From: Caulobacter radicis
Lineage (GTDB): Bacteria; Pseudomonadota; Alphaproteobacteria; Caulobacterales; Caulobacteraceae
DNA: 64,000 bases
NCBI RefSeq assembly: GCF_003094615.1
Contig: NZ_QDKO01000006.1
Span: 1-64,000, forward strand
Reading direction: 5' to 3'
Below are positions 52,552 to 61,374 of the stretch, piece by piece. The translations under genes were made by a program, and so were the position numbers. The notes under the pieces were generated by a model. The model saw only the letters and a program-made list of their open reading frames with translations, was not told the DNA's origin and searched no databases. Position 1 is the first letter of the stretch. Each line of letters opens with the position of its first letter.

Positions 52552-54684
52552 ATGACCGCCGCGCCGACACCTGAACAGATACAGGCCTGCGACCGCGAAC
52601 AGATCCACATCCCCGGCGCGATCCAGCCGCACGGCGTGCTGCTGGCCCTCGACCGCGACAGCCTGACCGTGCGCATGGCGGCCGGCGACGTCGCCGGGCT
52701 GCTTGAGGTCGACGCCTGGCTCGGCCGGTCGATGGGCGCCCTGGTCGGCGACGAACTGGCCGCGCAGGCGGCCGCCATCTCCAATTCCCGCCCGGCCGGC
52801 GGCTTCATCGGCGTGCTGCATCGCGGCGGCCGCAACCTCGACCTCAGCGCCACGGTGCAGGGCGACCTGGTGCTGCTGGAGATCGAACCGGGCCTGGAGC
52901 GGCCGATGGCCGGCTCGCAGATCCTGGCTCACCTGGAGGCCGCCGCCGCCGCCTTCGAGCGCTGCCCGGGCCTGAAGACGCTGTACGACCGCGCGGCGCT
53001 GGAGTTTCGCCGCCTGACCGGCTTCGACCGGGTGATGATCTACCGCTTCGGCGACGACGACGCCGGCGAGGTGGTCGGCGAGGACCGCGCCCATCACCTC
53101 AAGAGCTTCCTCAACCACCGCTTCCCCGGCTCGGACATCCCCAGGCAGGCCCGCGCGCTCTATGTGCGCAACCTGGTGCGGGTGATCCCCGACTGCGCCT
53201 ACGCGCCCGCCCCGCTGGAGCCCGCGCCGGAAACGCCGCTCGACATGAGCGATCTTGCCCTGCGCAGCGTCTCACCGGTGCACATGCAGTACATGCGCAA
53301 CATGGGCGTGGCCGCCTCGGCCTCGGTGTCGATCGTCAAGGACGGCCGCCTGTGGGGCCTGGTGGCCTGCCACCACGACAGCCCACGCCTGCTGCCCTAC
53401 GAGATCCGCGCCGCCTGCCGCGCCCTGGCCGGGGGCCTGGCTCGCCAGATCAAGGCCAAGGAAGAGGCCGAGACCTGGCGCGAGAAGCTGCGGCTGCGCG
53501 CCCTGGGCGACGACCTGGCCGCCGTGCTGGCCCAGTCCGACGTCGGCGACCAGGCGCTGGAGGAACACGCCGCCGACCTGGTCGCCCTGGGCGAGGCCGA
53601 CGGCGTGGCGGTGTTCCGCGACGACCGCATCGAGACGGCCGGCAAGACCCCGCCGCACACGGCCCTGGCCATGCTGCGCGACTGGCTGCTGGACGTCGAC
53701 GCCGGCGGGGTGATCGCCACCGACCGCAGCGAGACGGTGTTTCCCGGCGCCGGCGCCTTCAAGAGCTGGGCCTCGGGCCTGATGGGGGTGGTGATCGAGC
53801 GCGCGCCGCTGCTGGCCGTGCTGTGGACCCGCGCCGAGGAGGTCGAGGTCGTGCGCTGGGCCGGCGATCCCTACCGCACCGCCAAGGCGGCCGGCGGCGA
53901 CGGGGCCCTGACGCCTCGCGCCTCGTTCGACGCCTGGACCGAGACCGTGCGCGGCCGCTCGCGCCCCTGGAGCAGTTCGCAGACCGAAGCCGCCCTGCGG
54001 CTGCGCCAGGACCTCCTGGATCTGCGTCGCGCCCGTCGCACGGCCGAGCTGAACAGCCAGCTGCGCGCCACGCTCGACGACAAGGACGACCTGCTGCGGC
54101 AGAAGGATTTTCTTCTCCGCGAGGTGAACCACCGGGTGCAGAACAGCCTGGCCCTGGCCGCCGGCTTCCTGACCATCCAGATGAAGGCCATCGAGGATCC
54201 GGCCGCCCGCGCGCCGCTGGAGGAGGCCAGCCGCCGCCTAACCGCCGTGGGCCTGGTGCACCGCCGGCTCTATCGCGGCGACCAGCTGGAGACCGTGTCG
54301 CTCGACCGCTACCTGGTGGAACTGGCCGAGGAGCTGGTGGAGTCCCTGGGCCAGGAATGGGCGCGGATGATCCGCGTCGACGCCGCCCCGGCCACCGTCT
54401 CGACCGACAAGGCCGTGACCATCGGCCTGGTGGTCACCGAACTGGTGATCAATGCGGTGAAGTACGCCTATGGCGGCCGGCCGGGCCGGGTCGACATCGG
54501 CCTCACCGAACAGGGCGGCCGGGTGCGCATCTCGGTCGCCGACCAGGGCGGCGGCAAGCAGGGCCCCCGCGTCGGCTTCGGCAGCAAGATGATGGACGCC
54601 ATGGTCCGGCAGCTGGCCGGAACCCTGGCCTATCACGACAACAGTCCCGGCGTGCGGGCCGAACTGGACGCGCCGGCGGGGTGA
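52552..54684 (+). CDS. Bacteriophytochrome histidine kinase (PAS-GAF-PHY-HisKA_2-HATPase)
   Basis: The 710-residue protein has an N-terminal PAS domain whose C13 is in place for covalent biliverdin attachment. A GAF domain with the FPGSDIPRQAR segment and SPVHMQYMRNMGV histidine region follows, then a PHY domain. The C-terminal kinase is of the HisKA_2 type with phosphoacceptor H527 in EVNHRVQNSL and an ATP-binding domain containing VVTELVINAVKYAYGG. It should be a red/far-red light sensor. No haem oxygenase and no response regulator is adjacent. Confidence 0.92.
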   Translation: MTAAPTPEQIQACDREQIHIPGAIQPHGVLLALDRDSLTVRMAAGDVAGLLEVDAWLGRSMGALVGDELAAQAAAISNSRPAGGFIGVLHRGGRNLDLSATVQGDLVLLEIEPGLERPMAGSQILAHLEAAAAAFERCPGLKTLYDRAALEFRRLTGFDRVMIYRFGDDDAGEVVGEDRAHHLKSFLNHRFPGSDIPRQARALYVRNLVRVIPDCAYAPAPLEPAPETPLDMSDLALRSVSPVHMQYMRNMGVAASASVSIVKDGRLWGLVACHHDSPRLLPYEIRAACRALAGGLARQIKAKEEAETWREKLRLRALGDDLAAVLAQSDVGDQALEEHAADLVALGEADGVAVFRDDRIETAGKTPPHTALAMLRDWLLDVDAGGVIATDRSETVFPGAGAFKSWASGLMGVVIERAPLLAVLWTRAEEVEVVRWAGDPYRTAKAAGGDGALTPRASFDAWTETVRGRSRPWSSSQTEAALRLRQDLLDLRRARRTAELNSQLRATLDDKDDLLRQKDFLLREVNHRVQNSLALAAGFLTIQMKAIEDPAARAPLEEASRRLTAVGLVHRRLYRGDQLETVSLDRYLVELAEELVESLGQEWARMIRVDAAPATVSTDKAVTIGLVVTELVINAVKYAYGGRPGRVDIGLTEQGGRVRISVADQGGGKQGPRVGFGSKMMDAMVRQLAGTLAYHDNSPGVRAELDAPAG

Positions 54685-54686
54685 GG

Positions 54687-55049
54687 TCAGCCGGCGATCG
54701 CCGGCTCCGGACCATAGCCGTTGGAACGCGTCTGGCCTGGAACCATGGCCAGCACCACCAGACCGACCAGGCCGACGAACGGGACCAGCACCCCGAGCAG
54801 CAGCCACCAGGCCGAAAGATCGAGGTCGTGCAGGCGACGGCACGCGCCCGCCAGGGCGACCGCGACGGCGACCACGCCCATGCCGATGGCGACGGTGTCG
54901 AAAACCAGAAGCGCGGCCTGCTGGCCGCCGCCCATCCCCATCATGGTCAGGGGCGCTCCGAACAGGCCAAGACCCGGGATCACCAGCCACGCCGTGCGGA
55001 GGAAGTCGACCCGGTCGCCGCGGCCCTTGAAGTCGAACCAGCCCTTCAT
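54687..55049 (-). CDS. DUF805 membrane protein
   Basis: The 120-residue protein begins MKGWFDFKGRGDRVDFLRTA, the DUF805 N-terminal pattern. Three membrane segments follow, with a conserved RRLHDLDLSAWW between the second and third. The function of DUF805 is unknown. The upstream in-frame ATG at 55097 is rejected because it adds no conserved sequence. It is divergent from rpoH across the tandem palindromes at 55191-55228. Confidence 0.83.
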   Translation of the reverse strand: MKGWFDFKGRGDRVDFLRTAWLVIPGLGLFGAPLTMMGMGGGQQAALLVFDTVAIGMGVVAVAVALAGACRRLHDLDLSAWWLLLGVLVPFVGLVGLVVLAMVPGQTRSNGYGPEPAIAG

Positions 55050-55190
55050 GTCGCCCCCTCTTGAGCCGCACCGACCGGCGCAACCTGTAATTGCCACAAG
55101 GGATCGCTAGCGCCGAACGCTTTGTTCCACAAGGCCGGAGATCGAAGCCCCGACTCCGATCGCTCCTTTCGAACCCGCTTGCAATTTTGA

Positions 55191-55228
55191 GAATGATCGT
55201 TCATTTTTTTGAGAATGAACGTTCATTC
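55191..55228. promoter_or_regulatory. Tandem TetR-type palindromes upstream of rpoH
   Basis: GAATGAACGTTCATTC at 55213-55228 is a perfect 16-bp palindrome. GAATGATCGTTCATTT at 55191-55206 is the same with two changes. Their starts are 22 bp apart, about two helical turns. Such tandem sites are typical targets of TetR-family repressors. They lie in the 330-bp gap between the divergent DUF805 gene and rpoH, and could act on either. Confidence 0.65.
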
Positions 55229-55379
55229 CGCCATCGAAATGTCCAATACCTGAGCCAGGGTGTCGGACATTACAAATGCGTTATCGCTCTTACCTTCGCC
55301 GCAACCCGTACCTATCTCACCCATTCGAAAGTGGGCTCCGGACGCCAGGTTGGCGCCCAGTCCAGGGGATGTTGAACTC

Positions 55380-56267
55380 ATGGCTGTGAATTCCTTGTCG
55401 GTGATGTCGCCGGACGGCGGCCTGTCGCGCTACCTGACCGAAATCCGCAAGTTCCCGATGCTGGCGAAGGACGAGGAGTTCATGCTCGCCCAGCGCTGGA
55501 AAGAGCATCAGGACAGCGACGCCGCGCACAAGATGGTCACCAGCCACCTGCGCCTCGTGGCCAAGATCGCCATGGGCTATCGCGGCTACGGCCTGCCGAT
55601 CGGCGAAGTGATCTCCGAAGGCAATGTCGGCCTGATGCAGGCGGTCAAGAAGTTCGAGCCCGAGAAGGGCTTCCGCCTGGCCACCTACGCCATGTGGTGG
55701 ATCCGCGCCTCGATCCAGGAATACATCCTGCGCTCGTGGTCGCTGGTGAAGATGGGCACGACGGCCGCGCAGAAGAAGCTGTTCTTCAACCTGCGCAAGG
55801 CCAAGAGCCAGATCAGCGCCTTCGAGGACGGCGACCTGCGCCCCGAACAGGTCAGCGCCATCGCCACCAAGCTGGGCGTGCTGGACAGCGAGGTCATCTC
55901 GATGAACCGCCGCCTGTCGGGCCCCGACGCCTCGCTGAACGCGCCGCTGCGCGCCGACGGCGAAAGCGAGTGGCAGGACTGGCTGGCCGACGACGAGCAG
56001 GTCTCGCAGGAGACCATCGTCGCCGAGAACGAGGAAAAGTCGCTGCGCATGACCCTCCTGGAGGAGGCCATGGTCGAGCTGACCGACCGCGAGCGGCACA
56101 TCCTGACCGAGCGCCGCCTGAAGGACGACCCGACCACGCTCGAAGACCTGGCCGCCCAGTACGGCGTCAGCCGCGAACGGGTCCGCCAGATCGAGGTGCG
56201 CGCCTTCGAAAAGCTGCAGAAGTCCATGCGCGAGGCGGCCGTCGCCAAGAACATGGTCGAGGCGTAA
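55380..56267 (+). CDS. rpoH: RNA polymerase sigma factor RpoH (sigma-32)
   Basis: The 295-residue protein matches the Caulobacter heat-shock sigma factor in length and N-terminus (MAVNSLSVMSPDGGLSRYLT). Region 2 is SHLRLVAKIAMGYRGYGLPI through YAMWWIRASIQEYIL. The RpoH box is QKKLFFNLRKAK, and the region 4 HTH is YGVSRERVRQIE. It directs transcription of heat-shock genes. The frame is open upstream to 55260, but the conserved start is at 55380 after a GGGG-type site. A terminator follows. Confidence 0.96.
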   Translation: MAVNSLSVMSPDGGLSRYLTEIRKFPMLAKDEEFMLAQRWKEHQDSDAAHKMVTSHLRLVAKIAMGYRGYGLPIGEVISEGNVGLMQAVKKFEPEKGFRLATYAMWWIRASIQEYILRSWSLVKMGTTAAQKKLFFNLRKAKSQISAFEDGDLRPEQVSAIATKLGVLDSEVISMNRRLSGPDASLNAPLRADGESEWQDWLADDEQVSQETIVAENEEKSLRMTLLEEAMVELTDRERHILTERRLKDDPTTLEDLAAQYGVSRERVRQIEVRAFEKLQKSMREAAVAKNMVEA

Positions 56268-56290
56268 CAGCCTCCAACCTGCTAAGAGAA

Positions 56291-56324
56291 CGGCCGTCGC
56301 GACACTGTCGCGGCGGCCTTTTCG
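56291..56324 (+). terminator. Intrinsic terminator after rpoH
   Basis: GGCCGTCGCGAC (56292-56303) and GTCGCGGCGGCC (56307-56318) form a 12-bp stem with one mismatch and a 3-nt loop, followed by TTTT. Confidence 0.82.
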
Positions 56325-56438
56325 TATCGAGAGCGTCGCCAAGCCGTCACAAACGGCCTTTTCCTCGCCGCCGACGCGCTCTAAGAGCCTCGCCTCCGAT
56401 TTTTCCGGCGTCTTGCCGCCCCAATTCAAAGACTTCCC

Positions 56439-56921
56439 ATGACCCGTCACGAACTGAAGACCTGGCCGCAGTATTTCGCCGCCGTGCGCTCGGGCAAGAA
56501 GCGCTTCGAGATCCGCCGCAACGACCGCGAATTCAAGGTCGGCGACGTGCTGGTGCTGCGCGAGTTCGATCCCGAACAGGACGTCTATACCGGCCAGGTC
56601 GAAGAGCGTCAGATCACCTTCCTGCTGTCGGAAGAAGACTACGGCGTCATCCACGGCTTCGTGGCCATCGGCTTCGGCGACGTGGTGCACCACCCCGAAG
56701 CGCCGGAAGATCATCCGCTGACCGCCGCCGAACTGGCCGAGTGGCACGAGACCGCCGCCGCCAACGCCGCCCTGCGCGGCGAAGAGGCCCGCCGGGTGTC
56801 GAAGTCCTACGTGGCCACCAACATGAGCGTCGCCGCCGACCGCCACGGCGCGGTGGCCGATCTCGCCGAGAGCGACGCGGCCTTCCACGCCGCCGCCGCG
56901 CGGATCGTGCGCAAGGGCTGA
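56439..56921 (+). CDS. DUF3850 / ASCH-like domain protein
   Basis: The 160-residue protein begins with the DUF3850 pattern: LKTWPQYFAAVRSGKKRFEI, then RRNDREFKVGDVLVLREFD and later GFVAIGFGD. The ASCH/PUA-like fold binds RNA or nucleotide ligands in other members, and some appear in phage or RNA-modification contexts. The last 50 residues are a helical extension. No partner gene is adjacent. Confidence 0.8.
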   Translation: MTRHELKTWPQYFAAVRSGKKRFEIRRNDREFKVGDVLVLREFDPEQDVYTGQVEERQITFLLSEEDYGVIHGFVAIGFGDVVHHPEAPEDHPLTAAELAEWHETAAANAALRGEEARRVSKSYVATNMSVAADRHGAVADLAESDAAFHAAAARIVRKG

Positions 56922-56937
56922 GGACGGACGGGCGGGG

Positions 56938-57348
56938 TTAGACCCCGCCCGCCAGCCAATCTTCGCAGCGCAGGCCCTCGACCCGTTCGAACTCTCCGAG
57001 GTCGCCGGTGACCACCACCAGCCCCCGGGAGCGCGCATGCCCTGCGATCAGCAGATCGTAGCCGCCTATCGATCGCCCTGATCGTTCCAGCACGGCCCGG
57101 ATGTCCGCGGCGTGATCCGCCGCGGATGCGTCGAAGGACAAGACCTCCAGGCGCGCCGCGAACTGCTCCACGGCATTCCGATGATGCTCCGGCCGCGCGG
57201 ACTTGGCTGCGCCATGCAACAGCTCGGTCAGGACGATCGTCGAGATGCACAGGGCGTCGGCATTCAGGTTGAAGCGATCGCGCAGGCCCACCGGCCGATC
57301 CCTGAGCACGTGGATGCACAGGTTCGTGTCGAGCATGTAGCGCAGCAT
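56938..57348 (-). CDS. vapC: VapC-family PIN-domain toxin
   Basis: The 136-residue PIN domain protein has the acidic catalytic residues in MLDTNLCIHVL, in the TELLHG helix and in GGYDLLIAGHA, then a final TGD-containing strand. VapC toxins are ribonucleases acting on tRNA or rRNA. The gene begins in the stop codon of the upstream vapB and is coupled to it by a one-base overlap. Confidence 0.9.
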   Translation of the reverse strand: MLRYMLDTNLCIHVLRDRPVGLRDRFNLNADALCISTIVLTELLHGAAKSARPEHHRNAVEQFAARLEVLSFDASAADHAADIRAVLERSGRSIGGYDLLIAGHARSRGLVVVTGDLGEFERVEGLRCEDWLAGGV

Positions 57349-57569
57349 CAGAAGCTTTCACGCTTCTGCGGTGCGGGCTGGTCGCGTTCTCCGAGATCAA
57401 TGCTCGGCCCGACAAAGAAATCATCCCAAGCTGCGTCCGCGGGCACGATCACGCGCCGCTTTCCCTCGCGCAGCACCGTCACCGAGCGCACTCCTTCGGG
57501 AAAGGCCACATCCTTCGGCAGGCGGACCGCCTGGGATCGGTTGGACTGAAAAAGGGTCGTTCGGACCAT
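57348..57569 (-). CDS. vapB: VapB-family (AbrB-type) antitoxin
   Basis: The 73-residue protein has a swapped-hairpin AbrB DNA-binding domain beginning MVRTTLFQSNRSQAVRLPKD and a C-terminal tail that would wrap around VapC. The start at 57569 has GGAG 8 bases upstream. The ATG at 57590 lies inside the operator palindrome and is rejected. With the complex partner it should autoregulate through the 23-bp palindrome. Confidence 0.88.
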   Translation of the reverse strand: MVRTTLFQSNRSQAVRLPKDVAFPEGVRSVTVLREGKRRVIVPADAAWDDFFVGPSIDLGERDQPAPQKRESF

Positions 57570-57579
57570 GGCGGACTCC

Positions 57580-57602
57580 GGGATATACATTCAGTATATC
57601 CC
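57580..57602 (-). promoter_or_regulatory. Palindromic operator of vapBC
   Basis: GGGATATAC and GTATATCCC are perfect 9-bp arms separated by 5 bp. The element sits 10 bp upstream of the vapB start, the expected position for a VapBC-bound operator. Confidence 0.72.
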
Positions 57603-57618
57603 GACTTCCCACTGACGC

Positions 57619-58494
57619 CTACCGCCCTTCCCGCACTGCCCGGACGCCCGCCAGGATCGCCTCGACCACGAAGCCGGGGTCCTCATGCGGCAGGCCGTGG
57701 CCCGCCGTTGGCGCGATGGTCTGGGTCGAGCGGGACGACAGCGACAGGAACCGCTTCTGCAGATCCTGGGTCACCGCCTCCAGTTCGACCGCCAGGGGCT
57801 CGCCCAGCTCCGGAACCATCCGCCATTTCGGACTGTGGGTGGCCACCACCACCGGCTTGTCGCCGAGCGATTGCAACGCCCGCGCCTGGGCGCTGCTGGC
57901 GGCGAAGTCGAGGTTTTCGGGATTGAGGCTGGGATCGCGCGGCATCTGCGTGAGAAAGCCTCGGGCGTCGGTGATCGACCTGGGTTCGCCGGGCGTCGCG
58001 GCCGGCAGCGTCGCCAGCCACGCCGTCATCTGATCGGGATGGGTCGAGGAGACCAGCACCAGACCGGCCGTCCGCTCCGGATAGCGGGCGGCGAAGACCT
58101 GGGCGTGCAGGCCGCCGATCGAGTGCCCGGCCAGCAGGTACGGTGGCGCGACCCCGGCCGCGCGCAGCGCCGCATCGAGGTCGGCGGCCGCGTCGGCGCT
58201 GGTGCGTGGCCCGCCCCTTGGCGCCGGATCGCTGGCGCCAAGGCCGGCGCGGTCGGACAGGCAGATCCTGGTCGCCTCCGAGACCCGGGCGGCGATGCGG
58301 CGCCAGGCCTCATCCTCGACCGACGCACTTCCCATGCCGGCGTCGACGACCACGGTCGGCGCGCCCTGGCCCTGGCAGTCCAGCCGGATCATCCGCCCGC
58401 CGCCGACGTCGAAACGGCCGTCCTGGGCGAGGGCCGGGCCGGCGGTCGCCGCCGACAGCGCGACGATCAGTCCGAGCGCCCGCCGAACATCCAT
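57619..58494 (-). CDS. Exported alpha/beta hydrolase
   Basis: The 291-residue precursor starts MDVRRALGLIVALSAATAGP, a Sec signal. The fold has the oxyanion segment VDAGMGSASVEDEAW, the nucleophile elbow LAGHSIGG and the catalytic histidine in PTAGHGLPHED. It starts 2 bp after the MFS transporter stop, suggesting that they are cotranscribed. The long in-frame continuation upstream is the antisense or out-of-frame shadow of the MFS gene. Confidence 0.83.
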   Translation of the reverse strand: MDVRRALGLIVALSAATAGPALAQDGRFDVGGGRMIRLDCQGQGAPTVVVDAGMGSASVEDEAWRRIAARVSEATRICLSDRAGLGASDPAPRGGPRTSADAAADLDAALRAAGVAPPYLLAGHSIGGLHAQVFAARYPERTAGLVLVSSTHPDQMTAWLATLPAATPGEPRSITDARGFLTQMPRDPSLNPENLDFAASSAQARALQSLGDKPVVVATHSPKWRMVPELGEPLAVELEAVTQDLQKRFLSLSSRSTQTIAPTAGHGLPHEDPGFVVEAILAGVRAVREGR

Positions 58495-58496
58495 GA

Positions 58497-59813
58497 TCAC
58501 ACCCCGCCCTCGTCGCCGCGCTCGAGCCCCGCGATGGTCGCCTCGTCGGCGGCGTCGGCGTCGCTGACCTTGCGCAGCACGGCCTGGCGCAGAGCATAGA
58601 CCAGCATGGCCGCCAGGATCAGGGCGTTGAGCACGAACGGCGCCCAGCGCACGGCCTCGTAGAGCAGCACGAACAGCGGGGCGACCACGACGTTGAGGCC
58701 GTTGATGGCGGCGATGGCCCCGGCCGCGCCGGCCTGGTCCTTGGCGTCGACCGACAGCGAGGCGCCGGCCGTGAAGCCCGGCCGCGCGAAGCCGTAGCCC
58801 AGGGACGAGACCGCGTAGCCGATGGCGACCGCCGCATAGTCCGGCGCGAAGGCGACGACCACGTTGCCCAGCGCCGCCACCGCCACGCCCCAGCGCATCA
58901 GCTCGCGCGGGCCCATCGAGAACATCCGGATCAGGCCCCATTGGGCCAGCAGGCCGGCCACCGCTCCCGCCGCCATGGCCAGGGTGATGAAGCCCTGGGC
59001 CTTGACCGGCGCGACGCCCAGCTTGTCGATGATCAAGAAGCCCAGGGTCTGGGTCTGTGCCGTCTGGCAGGTGGCCACCAGGAAGCCGAACAGCAGGAAG
59101 GGGGCCAGGCGGGGGTCGCGCCACAGGCTGTCGCCCCGCCGCAGCGACGGAAAGGCCAGGCGCGCGCGCGGCTGCGGCTCGCCGGCCGTGACGGGGGGCG
59201 TGGTCTCGTCCAGGCCGCGCTTGACGATCCACATCATCACCGCCGCCAGGCCGGCGAAAGCGAACATCGGTCCGGCCAGCCCCACCACCGGCAGCACGAA
59301 CAGCGGCGCCAGCAGCGGCCCGACCACCGTGCCCAGGCCGAAGGCGCCGGCCAGGGTGGCCATGGCCTGCGTGCGTTCTTCCCGTTTCGTCCGGTCGGCC
59401 AGATAGGCCTGGGTGGCCGGATTGGCGGCCGAGCCGAACAGGCCAAACAGCGCCCGCGCCAGCAGGAACAGCACGAACACCACCATCGGCGGCATGAGCT
59501 GGTGCAGCCCCGCGCTGACCACGAAGGCGCACAGGGTCATCGACACGCAGAACCCGCCCAGGCCCAGCAGGATCAACGGCTTTCGCCCCCGCACGTCCGA
59601 CCGCTTGGCCCAGAACGGCGAGGAGATCGCCCACAGCAGGGCCGACAGCGAGAAGATCGCCGCCACCATGGCGTCGGGGATGCCGATCTGGCGGCCGATG
59701 GCGGGCAGCACCGACAGCATGCCCGTATTGCCCAGCGCCGTGGCCGCCGACACCCCGAACAGGATGGCGAAGGCCCGCCGGTTGACCTGTTGATCTTGAG
59801 CGGCGGCAGACAT
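58497..59813 (-). CDS. MFS transporter
   Basis: The 438-residue protein has about 12 transmembrane segments. The motif between helices 2 and 3, FWAKRSDVRGRKPLIL, is the MFS signature of the drug:H+ antiporter group. An RxxGxxxGPLL-like motif C near residue 153 (FGLGTVVGPLLAPL) supports export function. The substrate is not evident. The ATG at 59813 gives MSAAAQDQQVNRRAFAIL; the upstream in-frame extension is rejected. Confidence 0.87.
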   Translation of the reverse strand: MSAAAQDQQVNRRAFAILFGVSAATALGNTGMLSVLPAIGRQIGIPDAMVAAIFSLSALLWAISSPFWAKRSDVRGRKPLILLGLGGFCVSMTLCAFVVSAGLHQLMPPMVVFVLFLLARALFGLFGSAANPATQAYLADRTKREERTQAMATLAGAFGLGTVVGPLLAPLFVLPVVGLAGPMFAFAGLAAVMMWIVKRGLDETTPPVTAGEPQPRARLAFPSLRRGDSLWRDPRLAPFLLFGFLVATCQTAQTQTLGFLIIDKLGVAPVKAQGFITLAMAAGAVAGLLAQWGLIRMFSMGPRELMRWGVAVAALGNVVVAFAPDYAAVAIGYAVSSLGYGFARPGFTAGASLSVDAKDQAGAAGAIAAINGLNVVVAPLFVLLYEAVRWAPFVLNALILAAMLVYALRQAVLRKVSDADAADEATIAGLERGDEGGV

Positions 59814-59973
59814 CGAACAAACGTTAGAGGGGGTTTGCGCCCAGGGGAAGGCCCCGCTTTCATCCGCGCGGCGCCGCGCCATCCGGTCGCGGATTCGCAG
59901 GCCCGGCCCGATACCTTGGATTAAGCATTAACGGCGATGATGCCGGCTGAAATCCCCGGGGCTCCCTGACGTC

Positions 59974-60843
59974 ATGTTCCAGATCATCGGCATCGTGCTG
60001 CTCTTCGCACTCGTGTTCGGCAGCTACCTGATGGGCGGCGGCAAGATGGACGTGATCCTTCACGCCGCGCCGCACGAACTGATGGCCATCCTGGGGGCGG
60101 GCATCGCCGCCTTCCTGATCTCCAACTCGATGACGGTCATCAAGGCCACGGCCGGCGGTTTCGGCAAGATCTTCGCCGGCCCCAAGTGGAAGGCCAGCGA
60201 CTATCGGGACCTGCTGTCGCTGCTGTTCCTGCTGACCAAGACGATGAAGTCCAAGGGCGTCATCGCCCTGGAAAGCCACATCGAAAAGCCGCACGAGAGC
60301 TCGATCTTCTCGCGCTACCCCAAGATTTCGAAGGACCACTTCGCCGTCGACTTCATCTGCGACACCCTGCGGATGATGACCATGAACCTGGAGGATCCCC
60401 ACCAGGTCGAGGACGCGATGGAAAAGCAGCTCGAAAAGCACCACCACGAGGCGCTCGAGCCGGCCCACGCCCTGCAGTCGATGGCCGACGCCCTGCCGGC
60501 CCTCGGCATCGTCGCCGCCGTGCTGGGCGTCATCAAGACCATGGGCTCGATCACCGAGCCGCCGGCCGTGCTCGGCGGCATGATCGGCGGCGCCCTGGTC
60601 GGCACCTTCCTGGGCGTGTTCATGGCCTATGGCCTGGTCGGCCCGATGGCCGCCCGCCTGCAGGCCGTCGTCAACGAGGACGGCGCCTTCTACAAGATCA
60701 TCCAGGCGGTCCTCGTGGCCCACCTGCACGGCAACGCCGCCCAGATCAGCGTCGAGATCGGCCGCGGCAACGTTCCCAGCGTCCACCAGCCCAGCTTCAT
60801 CGAGCTGGAAGAGGCGCTGACCCAGATCCCGAACGAGGCCTGA
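59974..60843 (+). CDS. motA: Flagellar motor stator protein MotA
   Basis: The 289-residue protein has the four-helix stator layout with the conserved segment ALGIVAAVLGVIKTMG and GALVGTFLGVFMAYGLVGP. The cytoplasmic loop contains charged residues that interact with the rotor. It couples proton flow to flagellar rotation with MotB. No motB gene is adjacent, which is also the known arrangement in Caulobacter, where motA and motB are unlinked. Confidence 0.93.
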   Translation: MFQIIGIVLLFALVFGSYLMGGGKMDVILHAAPHELMAILGAGIAAFLISNSMTVIKATAGGFGKIFAGPKWKASDYRDLLSLLFLLTKTMKSKGVIALESHIEKPHESSIFSRYPKISKDHFAVDFICDTLRMMTMNLEDPHQVEDAMEKQLEKHHHEALEPAHALQSMADALPALGIVAAVLGVIKTMGSITEPPAVLGGMIGGALVGTFLGVFMAYGLVGPMAARLQAVVNEDGAFYKIIQAVLVAHLHGNAAQISVEIGRGNVPSVHQPSFIELEEALTQIPNEA

Positions 60844-60999
60844 TCCTCGCGCCCGATCCGTACACGTCATGATCACGCCGCCGTGATCTTTGGCTTGCAA
60901 CGGCGCGTGAAAAGCGGTTCCTTGCCTTGGTGCGGCCCGGCCTCGACGCCGGGCCGTCGCCATTTCAGGCCGCAAGGCCAGTCGCAAGGGATGCCCCCG

Positions 61000-61305
61000 A
61001 TGACCACCCAAGTCCTCCGCAAGATCCTCATCGCCGGCGCGGCCATGACCGCCCTGTCGCTGGCCGCCTGCGGCAAGAAGGACGAGGCTCCCGCCGCCGA
61101 CGACAAGGCCGCCGCCGCGGCCGCCGCCGGCGCCAGCGAAGTGACCGCCGCCGACGCCGCCGGCGCCGAGGGCCAGGCCATGGCCGACGCCAACAAGGCC
61201 GCCAGCGACGCCGCCGCCGAGCCGGACGCCGTCTCGGCCGCCGAAGCCCCGGGGACCGCCCCCGCCGCCGCCCCGGCCGAAGAGAAGAAGACCGAAGGCC
61301 ACTAA
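61000..61305 (+). CDS. Ala-rich lipoprotein of unknown function
   Basis: The 101-residue precursor has a lipobox (LAAC) with the acylated Cys at about residue 23, followed by a highly Ala/Glu/Asp-rich unstructured tail. The ATG at 61000 has AAGGGA about 9 bases upstream; the ATG at 60991 directly abuts it. The composition is typical of small alphaproteobacterial lipoproteins. A terminator-like hairpin follows. Confidence 0.65.
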   Translation: MTTQVLRKILIAGAAMTALSLAACGKKDEAPAADDKAAAAAAAGASEVTAADAAGAEGQAMADANKAASDAAAEPDAVSAAEAPGTAPAAAPAEEKKTEGH

Positions 61306-61332
61306 GGCCTTTCGATCCTTCGAAAGATCCCG

Positions 61333-61362
61333 AAGGGCCGTCCGCGAGGGCGGCCCTTCTTC
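61333..61362 (+). terminator. Intrinsic terminator-like hairpin
   Basis: AAGGGCCG (61333-61340) pairs with CGGCCCTT (61351-61358), loop of 10 nt, followed by CTTCT. It ends 12 bp before the mnmC start, so mnmC may have its own promoter upstream or read through. Confidence 0.65.
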
Positions 61363-61374
61363 TATGATGGCGCC

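Noticed and set aside
56938-57569. vapBC as a sign of a genomic island
   Set aside because: Composition matches the surroundings, and there is no integrase, tRNA or direct repeat.
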